DNA from: Bacteroidales bacterium UBA1189
Lineage (GTDB): Bacteria > Bacteroidota > Bacteroidia > Bacteroidales > Bacteroidaceae
Direction: 5' to 3'
Assembly (NCBI GenBank): GCA_002309805.1
Contig: DBYJ01000058.1
Coordinates: 1-23,820, forward strand
Length of the DNA: 23,820 bases
Below the pieces are notes generated by a model. That model worked only from the letters and a program-made list of their open reading frames with translations, had not been told where the DNA came from and did not search any database. Positions 7,267-12,563 of the stretch are shown here, in pieces. Position numbers and translations under genes: made by a program. How positions within the stretch are numbered: the first letter of the stretch is position 1; each line of letters starts with the position of its first letter.

Positions 7267-7951
7267 CACCGTCGATGGAGTTCCGGCCGAAGCCGTTTTT
7301 GCGGTAAGCACGCATCTTCTCAGCAAACAGTTCGCCGTTGGTGGGCGGGGTGTAGGTGATGGCATTTGCCCCTGCTGCAATGGTGGCACGGATGGTGTCG
7401 TCCGTAGGCCCTCCCGTGGCGATGATGGGGATGTCAGGATAGTGGCTGCGGATGTCGCTGACGACGGCAGGTGTGTCGGCAGCGACGGCTACATTGAGGA
7501 TGTCAGCTCCGGCTGCGATGCGTTCCGCCACATCCTGCTGTGCGCTGGCAATGGTGGCGATGACGGGGATGTCCACCGTCTCCTTGATGCGCGTGATGAC
7601 ATCGCCTGCAATAGGAGCGTTCACCACCACGCCATAGGCGCCAAGGTGCTCCGCCTCGATGGCCAGTAGCACCGAGCGGTGCCCGGACGTCACGCCTCCG
7701 CCCACGCCGACAAACACGGGTACGTCGGCAATCTCGATGATTGCCTTGGCAATCTGCGACTGAGGTGTGAAGGGATAGACGGCGATGACGGCGTCGGTGT
7801 TGATGTTCTTGATGATAGCTACGTCGGTGGAGAAGACCAGCGACTTGATGCGCTTGCCGAAGATCAGGATGCCGCTGCACGTGTAGATGCACTTCGGGAC
7901 ATTCAGGAAGTGGCTGCGCAGCGTGCCGTTGTAGGAAGGAAGGCGTTTCAT
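7247..7951 (-). CDS. TIM-barrel protein of unknown function
   Basis: A 234-aa cytosolic protein with clear (beta/alpha)8-barrel periodicity: STDVAIIKNINTDAVIAVYPF, VPVFVGVGGGVTSG, YGVVVNAPI, IPVIATIAS, ILNVAVAAD and a C-terminal IIATGGPTDDTIRATIAAGANAITYTPP. The last block looks like the phosphate-binding strand 7/8 region of aldolase- or IGPS-type barrels. I recall close relatives in Firmicutes and Bacteroidetes annotated only as hydrolase or beta/alpha-barrel protein. An aldolase-like role is possible, and KDPG aldolase would fit the uxuA pathway, but the sequence does not show the classical KDPG-aldolase motifs, so I do not assign it. It converges on, and overlaps by 20 bases, the SDR gene. 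The start at 7949-7951 is preceded by a good promoter with an ~85-base leader. Confidence 0.7.
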   Translation of the reverse strand: MKRLPSYNGTLRSHFLNVPKCIYTCSGILIFGKRIKSLVFSTDVAIIKNINTDAVIAVYPFTPQSQIAKAIIEIADVPVFVGVGGGVTSGHRSVLLAIEAEHLGAYGVVVNAPIAGDVITRIKETVDIPVIATIASAQQDVAERIAAGADILNVAVAADTPAVVSDIRSHYPDIPIIATGGPTDDTIRATIAAGANAITYTPPTNGELFAEKMRAYRKNGFGRNSIDGATSQRH

Positions 7952-7970
7952 AAGAATTAAGGATTAAAAA

Positions 7971-8010
7971 TTAGGGGTTAGAGGTCAGGGGTCAGGGGTT
8001 AGAGGTTAGG
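7971..8010. repeat. GGGGTTAGAGGTCA-type simple repeat
   Basis: Imperfect tandem copies of GGGGTTAGAGGT and GGGGTCA lie in the leader of the TIM-barrel gene. The same GGGGTTAG unit makes up the inverted repeat inserted in the receptor gene at 13833-13915. Confidence 0.7.
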
Positions 8011-8042
8011 ACAAAAATAGCATCACCATCATAGTTCAAAGG

Positions 8043-8074
8043 CAAAGATAGCAGCTGGTGCGGAGGTGTGCAAA
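8043..8074 (-). promoter_or_regulatory. Promoter of the TIM-barrel gene
   Basis: On the minus strand: TTTG (8074-8071), 20 bases, then TATCTTTG (8050-8043), a canonical Bacteroidetes promoter. A second TAnnTTTG (TATTTTTG) lies at 8019-8012. Confidence 0.6.
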
Positions 8075-8152
8075 TGAAACAACAAACATTATCATTTTTG
8101 AAGAATTGTTAAGGTTTTTCGGTTTCATGTGGGAAAAACACAAAAGTTTGTA

Positions 8153-8160
8153 TATCTTTG
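8153..8160 (+). promoter_or_regulatory. -7 box of the second GH43 gene
   Basis: TATCTTTG lies 18 bases before the ATG at 8179. It decides the start, since the frame could open with TTG at 8158 inside the box. No good -33 TTTG is at the usual distance. Confidence 0.5.
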
Positions 8161-8178
8161 TCCCAAAAAAGAAGCGAT

Positions 8179-9201
8179 ATGGAACGAAATCATCTGACAA
8201 AGCGTGCAGCCGCCTGGCTGCTTCTGATCGTGCTGACGATTACCTCTCCGCTGACGGCGATGGCCCAGCGGGGCTTCCAGCCCAGGAAGAATGTGCCGAC
8301 GGACTCCATCCGTCTCAGCGACCCGGCCGTGCTGGCCGACAAGGCAACGGGAATGTACTACATGACGGGCACAGGCGGCATGATGTGGCGCTCGGCCGAC
8401 CTCAAGCTGTGGGAGGGGCCGTTCCGCGTCACGGAGTTCGACGCCGACTCGTGGATGGGGCCTCGCCCGATGATATGGGCAGCCGAACTCCACCGGACAG
8501 GCGACGACTGGTACTACTACTTCGCCACCTTCACCAACCAGACCGTGAAGATTGATACCGTGCGGGGCAACGTCATCGAGCGGCGTGCCTGCCAGGTGCT
8601 GCGTGCCGACAACCCCATGGGCCCCTACCGTGCCTTCGGCGACGCCACCTACCTGCCCGCCGACCGTCCGACGCTCGACGGCACCTTCTGGCGCGATACC
8701 GACGGCAAGCCGTATATGGTGTTCTGCGGCGAATGGCTGCAGAACTGGAACGGAACGGTGGAGAAGATTGAGCTGAAGCCCGACTTCAGCGGCACCGTTG
8801 GCGAACCCCGAGTGCTCTTCCGCGCCAGCGACTCCCCTTGGAGCCGCGAGCGCGACGAACAGGGAAAAATCATCTGGAACAAAGTCACGGACGGCCCCTG
8901 GCTCTTCCGCACGGGCACAGGCCGGCTGGGCATGCTCTGGACGTCGTGGGTGTTCGGCGACTACACGCAGGGCGTGGCCTACAGCGAGAGCGGCACCCTC
9001 GACGGCCCCTGGGTGCAAGAGCCCGAGCCCATCACGCCGCCCAACTACGGCCACAGCATGCTCTTCCAGCGCTTCGACGGCCAGTGGATGATGTCCGTCC
9101 ACAGCCATGCCCGCGATGCCCGAGGCCGCACCGTCCGCATCCCCCACTTCTTCAAGGTGGACCTCACCGGCGACAAACTGGTGGTTGAAATTGACGATTA
9201 A
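8179..9201 (+). CDS. Secreted GH43-family glycoside hydrolase
   Basis: A 340-aa exported beta-propeller glycosidase with a signal peptide (LLLIVLTITSPLTAMA|Q). Two GH43 acidic residues can be placed: the base Asp in RLSDPAV and the modulating Asp in TLDGTFW. At the position where the general acid Glu is usual (EGP), this protein has VTDGPWLF, with Asp. From memory, a Bacteroides GH43 subgroup shares the TDGP form and the downstream GMLWTSW and HSHARD blocks, so this may be normal for the subgroup. Expected role is removal of arabinose or xylose side chains in the periplasm or at the surface, in keeping with the uronate genes upstream. It is followed after 28 bases by the membrane regulator gene, which may be read through. 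Activity and substrate are not provable from sequence. Confidence 0.78.
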   Translation: MERNHLTKRAAAWLLLIVLTITSPLTAMAQRGFQPRKNVPTDSIRLSDPAVLADKATGMYYMTGTGGMMWRSADLKLWEGPFRVTEFDADSWMGPRPMIWAAELHRTGDDWYYYFATFTNQTVKIDTVRGNVIERRACQVLRADNPMGPYRAFGDATYLPADRPTLDGTFWRDTDGKPYMVFCGEWLQNWNGTVEKIELKPDFSGTVGEPRVLFRASDSPWSRERDEQGKIIWNKVTDGPWLFRTGTGRLGMLWTSWVFGDYTQGVAYSESGTLDGPWVQEPEPITPPNYGHSMLFQRFDGQWMMSVHSHARDARGRTVRIPHFFKVDLTGDKLVVEIDD

Positions 9202-9229
9202 GGATTTTGTTCATTGTGAGTGGCGAATT

Positions 9230-10348
9230 GTGAGAGTGCTGTTCTTTCTCTTGTCCTTTATAGCAATTGTGGCACAGGCTGCGCCAGACGAAGCTGAGTG
9301 GCTGTGGCCCATTGCGGGGACGGAGGCTGGCGAGGGCGTCATCGGCCAACCGGGGCAGAAGATTGGCCGCGAGCGAATCAAGGGAGGACTCTTCATCGCC
9401 GCTCCCGAGGGCACGCCTGTCGTTTGCCCTGCAGATGCCATAGTGAAGAGCAGCCTGCTCAACTACCGCAAGTCGCTTTACTACAGCTATGCCTGGTCAT
9501 TCGATAAGCCTTTCGACGAAGCGGTGACCGATGCCAGAGCCGAAAAAGAGGGTAAGAAGATAGACCCTCGCTACATTTGTGTGGAGATAGCGCTGGCGGT
9601 CGATTCGCGCGAGATATACATCAGCGGCCTCCGCTTGGACACAGCCTTGGCCTCAGGCACCATGCTCCACCGCGGCGACACGATTGGTACCGTCGCCTAT
9701 GCCTACCACCGCCTTGCACAGCCCTGCATCTCCTTTGCCTCCAGCTGGTACAGCCGAGCCTACGACCCCATGACGCCCTTCGGGCTGCAATCGACCTTCA
9801 AGCAGCCCCACTATTGGCGCACGGAAGAGAAGCGTATACTCATCTTCGGTGCCGTGATGCTGGTGGCGTTGCTCTTCTGGCTCGTGTTCCATATTATATA
9901 TAAGGTAAAGGACCGTCGCCGCAAGGCATACTTCAAGGCGTTGATGGACGACATGAAAATTGAGCCCTCAGACCGGCAGCAGGACGGCCAGGCTTTTCCC
10001 TCCCGCCTTTCGGCATGCCGGCAGGCTTTCGAGGCTACCCCCTCGGCGAGGGTGCTGGCTGAAGCCGCTGCCGACGACAGAAGGATGCTCACAGCCGACG
10101 AGCGCGCCGCCATCCTTGCTGACATCAACCGCATTTTCGCCGACATCATGATTGACGCCAAGAAGTCGTCCACGAAAGTCAACAGTCAGGAGCTGTTTCT
10201 CTGCATGCTCTCTGTCATTCACTTGCCCACAGCGGTTATGGCCGACTGCCTCAACGTGGGCGAATCCACCATCCGCACCCGCAAAACGCGGTTGAAGAAC
10301 AAGATGCCCGAGGAACTTTTCGACCTTTTCTTCGGGAACCATCCTTAA
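9230..10348 (+). CDS. Membrane one-component regulator: degenerate M23-like domain, TM helix, C-terminal HTH
   Basis: I do not know a name for this protein. From a GTG start at 9230 it has 372 aa: signal peptide or N-terminal anchor (VLFFLLSFIAIVAQA), a periplasmic domain at about 50-175, a TM helix at about 204-224 followed by a basic stop-transfer stretch (KVKDRRRK), and a cytoplasmic part ending in a HTH (about 319-360; VMADCLNVGESTIRTRKTRLKNKMP, like LuxR/sigma region 4 types). The periplasmic domain follows the M23/LytM pattern (GLFIAAPEGTPVVCPADAIV, then GDTIGTVAYAYH), but the zinc ligands HxGxD and HxH are missing, so it is probably a binding or sensor domain. GTG is chosen because no ATG gives this signal peptide; GTG 9236 is possible. 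It directly precedes the GLPGLI/receptor genes, so it probably controls them. The same M23-like domain recurs in the protein at 15671. Confidence 0.65.
   Translation: MRVLFFLLSFIAIVAQAAPDEAEWLWPIAGTEAGEGVIGQPGQKIGRERIKGGLFIAAPEGTPVVCPADAIVKSSLLNYRKSLYYSYAWSFDKPFDEAVTDARAEKEGKKIDPRYICVEIALAVDSREIYISGLRLDTALASGTMLHRGDTIGTVAYAYHRLAQPCISFASSWYSRAYDPMTPFGLQSTFKQPHYWRTEEKRILIFGAVMLVALLFWLVFHIIYKVKDRRRKAYFKALMDDMKIEPSDRQQDGQAFPSRLSACRQAFEATPSARVLAEAAADDRRMLTADERAAILADINRIFADIMIDAKKSSTKVNSQELFLCMLSVIHLPTAVMADCLNVGESTIRTRKTRLKNKMPEELFDLFFGNHP
9998..10052. repeat. Candidate second class of in-frame palindromic insert
   Basis: CGGCATGCCG (10011-10020) and CCCTCGGCGAGGG (10040-10052) are perfect short palindromes inside the cytoplasmic linker of the regulator, encoding the unusual stretch PSRLSACRQAFEATPSARVLA (about residues 257-277). 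Only one copy is present, so assignment as a repeat is tentative. Confidence 0.3.
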
Positions 10349-10373
10349 TACGGAACTCTGACTCTTAGCCCGT

Positions 10374-10438
10374 TACAAAATGTAGCGTTTTTGTAGCGCG
10401 CTTTTTTAGGCTGGAAACCCTTCCAGCCTGTACCTTTG
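10374..10438 (+). promoter_or_regulatory. Promoter and operator-like sites of module 1
   Basis: TACCTTTG at 10431-10438 is the -7 box; a T-run at 10402-10407 stands near the -33 position. Three possible operators overlap it: TACA-AAA-TGTA at 10374-10384, like BlaI/MecI half-sites but with one extra base; a direct repeat TGTAGCG at 10381 and 10392, one helical turn apart; and a perfect inverted repeat GGCTGGAA-ACCC-TTCCAGCC at 10409-10428, lying between the two promoter boxes. The last could alternatively be a small hairpin terminating the upstream gene. Confidence 0.5.
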
Positions 10439-10473
10439 CACCGTTTTTCGTATTAACCTCAAACCATCGCATC

Positions 10474-11352
10474 ATGAGAAAGAACATCATCCTCTTCGTC
10501 GTCCTCGCAGCCGTTTGCTGCGGGGCAAGTGCACAACAAAAACAGAGTGGTGCCCGCCCCAACGCGAGCCACGGCACCGTCTGCCAGCGTAAAGTCATCG
10601 ACACCGCCGACCTCCGCATCAAGTATGCCTGGGGCGCCGAAGACATCAACAATCCCGACACCTATCTTGACCTCGGCCAACTGCAGATAGGCAAACGCTG
10701 CACCAAGTACAGCAGCTTCTTCATCGAACAGGCCAACGACCAACGTATTGCGTGGGCCAAGGAACACCCTAATGCCCAAGGTGTGCCCAACGGAGCGCGC
10801 TGGAAGGGAGGGCGGAAGGCCGATGTATGGAGCGAATACCAATATTCGGACATTTTCTTCTTTGGCGATACGCTGAACGAATGGGCGATGATGCCGATGG
10901 GACAGGAATGGCCTCAACGCTACACGGAGAAGATGGCGCCCATCGCCTGGACGCTCGGCACGGACACCCTGACCATCCTCGGCCATCCCTGTCAGCAGGC
11001 CACCTGCCATTGGCGTGGACGCGACTACGAGGCGTGGTTCGCCTCTGACATCCCCATCCGTCGCGGGCCGTGGAAGTTCGGCGGACTGCCGGGGCTGATC
11101 ATGAAGATTTACGATAAGGACCGCCTCTATGTCTTCGAGGCCGTCGCCATCGAGAAAGGTACATTTCCCATTTACCAATACCCCAAGGACGAGTTCCAGA
11201 AATCCACCCGCAAGCGGACATACGAGCTGCAGGTTTCCTACAACCGCAATTACCTGAAAACGGCCGGCATCCGCGAGTGGGATCCTGTTACCAATACCGC
11301 CGGCAACATCAAATCCTCTCCGCACGACTACGACCCCATGGAACTGGAATGA
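10474..11352 (+). CDS. GLPGLI-family exported protein (module 1, first)
   Basis: A 292-aa secreted protein with signal peptide (IILFVVLAAVCCGASA|Q) and the family signature GPWKFGGLPGLI (GLPGLI at 204-209). Upstream of it is the other conserved block, GHPCQQATCHWRGRDYEAWF, with two Cys four residues apart, and the protein ends in the typical PMELE. The family is restricted to Bacteroidetes and has no established function; its genes are very often next to CarboxypepD_reg/TonB-receptor-like genes, as here. A role in the periplasm, perhaps helping the neighbouring receptor, is inference from context. It begins a likely operon with the second GLPGLI gene (277 bases on) and the receptor. The promoter upstream carries operator-like palindromes. 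Confidence 0.88.
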   Translation: MRKNIILFVVLAAVCCGASAQQKQSGARPNASHGTVCQRKVIDTADLRIKYAWGAEDINNPDTYLDLGQLQIGKRCTKYSSFFIEQANDQRIAWAKEHPNAQGVPNGARWKGGRKADVWSEYQYSDIFFFGDTLNEWAMMPMGQEWPQRYTEKMAPIAWTLGTDTLTILGHPCQQATCHWRGRDYEAWFASDIPIRRGPWKFGGLPGLIMKIYDKDRLYVFEAVAIEKGTFPIYQYPKDEFQKSTRKRTYELQVSYNRNYLKTAGIREWDPVTNTAGNIKSSPHDYDPMELE

Positions 11353-11369
11353 AGGCACTTCGCGCAAAT

Positions 11370-11400
11370 AGGAATTAGGAATTAGGAATTAGAAATTAAT
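11370..11400. repeat. AATTAGG simple repeat
   Basis: About three tandem units of GGAATTA/GAAATTA follow the first GLPGLI gene. Related AATTAGG units recur at about 12541-12560, 7950-7975 and 18310-18320, always next to gene ends. Confidence 0.6.
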
Positions 11401-11530
11401 AGTTTAGAAAGAAATGAAAGCTAAAGCAACCATCCGCCGTTTTCTGTGGCACCACTTTCCCGGTGTCCACGCCGTGCTGTTCGGAAATCATATTAACAAC
11501 GAAGAGGCAGGAGAACTTGTGAAACTAATC

Positions 11531-11612
11531 AACGTTTTCGTTAAGCCAAATGACCAAAGCAAAGCTTGTTTTAGCTTTAGCATGGCGAGAAAACGAAGGA
11601 TGAAATCCAACA
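11531..11612 (+). ncRNA. Structured 82-bp element, copy 1 (candidate RNA or palindromic repeat)
   Basis: Copy 2 is at 20532-20613, of equal length, with 11 differences in 82. The fold has an outer stem CGTTTTC/GAAAACG, then GCCA/TGGC, then a hairpin CCAAAGC-AAAG-CTTG-TTTT-A-GCTTTAG. Ten of the 11 differences fall in the hairpin and keep or improve pairing: four full compensatory changes, plus C.A to C-G and G.T to G-C. It ends 18 bases before the ATG of the second GLPGLI gene. Whether it acts as RNA (leader) or DNA (REP-like) is open. Confidence 0.6.
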
Positions 11613-11629
11613 CTAATCAAGGAAGCAAA

Positions 11630-12517
11630 ATGAAATGCCATGCTGTCATTCTCTTCGTTGTCCTCGCCGCCGTATGCAGCGGAGTGTGGGCACAACGGAA
11701 ACAAGGCTATGCCTGCATCCCCACCAGCCGGAACCAAGGCAAGGGCACCATCGTCGACAACACGAGGCTGCGCATTTGGTATGCCCTAAACGCCGACAGC
11801 ATCGGCGACACGGACACCTACATCGACCTGCAGCGACTCGACGTGGGCGACAGTATCTCGAAATACTACAGTTGGTTTATCTCCAACAACGACTCACTGA
11901 TGGAAGATTGGAAGAAGAAGAACCCGGGCGCGCAAACAATTCCGTGGTGGGTGGGGCCGGGAGGCAAGAAGAAAGACAACTGGCTTCCCTACGAATATGC
12001 AGACATCTACATCTCCCGCGGCACGCTGACGGAGTACGCTTGCATGCCCCACGGGCTGGGGCGCTATAACGGTTGGTACTCCGAGCCCTACCCGCAACAA
12101 CAGTGGACGATGGAGAGCCGCTTCCAGGCCATCCTCGGCTACGACTGCCAGCAGGCCACCTGCCACTGGCGCGGGCGCGACTACGTAGTATGGTTCACCC
12201 CCGCCATCCCTGTCCGCATGGGGCCGTGGAAACTGGGCGGCTTGCCTGGTCTCATTTTGAAGGCACAGGACACCGACAGTCTATACACCTTCGAGGCTGT
12301 GAAGATTGAGAAGTCCCGCCAACCCATCGTGCGGTACGCCTACGACGGCTACACGAAGATGTCACGACGCGAGCTGCAGAAGCACCAGCAGGCATACGCC
12401 GAAAACTGGTTCAAGGCCGTCGGCTATCAAAAAGCCCACGTGGATGCCTCCGGAAACGTGGTTCCAGACGAACCCCTCTCCATTCATACAGACTTCTACC
12501 CCCTGGAATTGGAATGA
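11630..12517 (+). CDS. GLPGLI-family exported protein (module 1, second)
   Basis: A 295-aa secreted paralogue of the preceding gene, with signal peptide (ILFVVLAAVCSGVWA|Q), the block GYDCQQATCHWRGRDYVVWF with its paired Cys, GPWKLGGLPGLI (GLPGLI at 204-209, the same position as in the first copy) and the C-terminal YPLELE. The two proteins align over their whole length, so they arose by tandem duplication. The start at 11630 is chosen for its signal peptide; the same frame is open back to 11414 through the structured element and would give an implausible leader. It lies 46 bases before the receptor gene, in the same direction. Function is unknown, as for the family. A regulatory effect of the upstream structured element on this gene is possible. 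Confidence 0.88.
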   Translation: MKCHAVILFVVLAAVCSGVWAQRKQGYACIPTSRNQGKGTIVDNTRLRIWYALNADSIGDTDTYIDLQRLDVGDSISKYYSWFISNNDSLMEDWKKKNPGAQTIPWWVGPGGKKKDNWLPYEYADIYISRGTLTEYACMPHGLGRYNGWYSEPYPQQQWTMESRFQAILGYDCQQATCHWRGRDYVVWFTPAIPVRMGPWKLGGLPGLILKAQDTDSLYTFEAVKIEKSRQPIVRYAYDGYTKMSRRELQKHQQAYAENWFKAVGYQKAHVDASGNVVPDEPLSIHTDFYPLELE

Positions 12518-12563
12518 ATACGCTACGCGCAATTAAAAATTTGAAATTAGGAATTAGGAAGAA

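Noticed and set aside
11414..11629. 72-codon upstream extension of the second GLPGLI frame
   Set aside because: It runs through the structured element and would hide the signal peptide. The first part (KATIRRFLWHHFPGVHAVLFG) looks somewhat protein-like, so a decayed or tiny gene cannot be excluded, but I could not support one.
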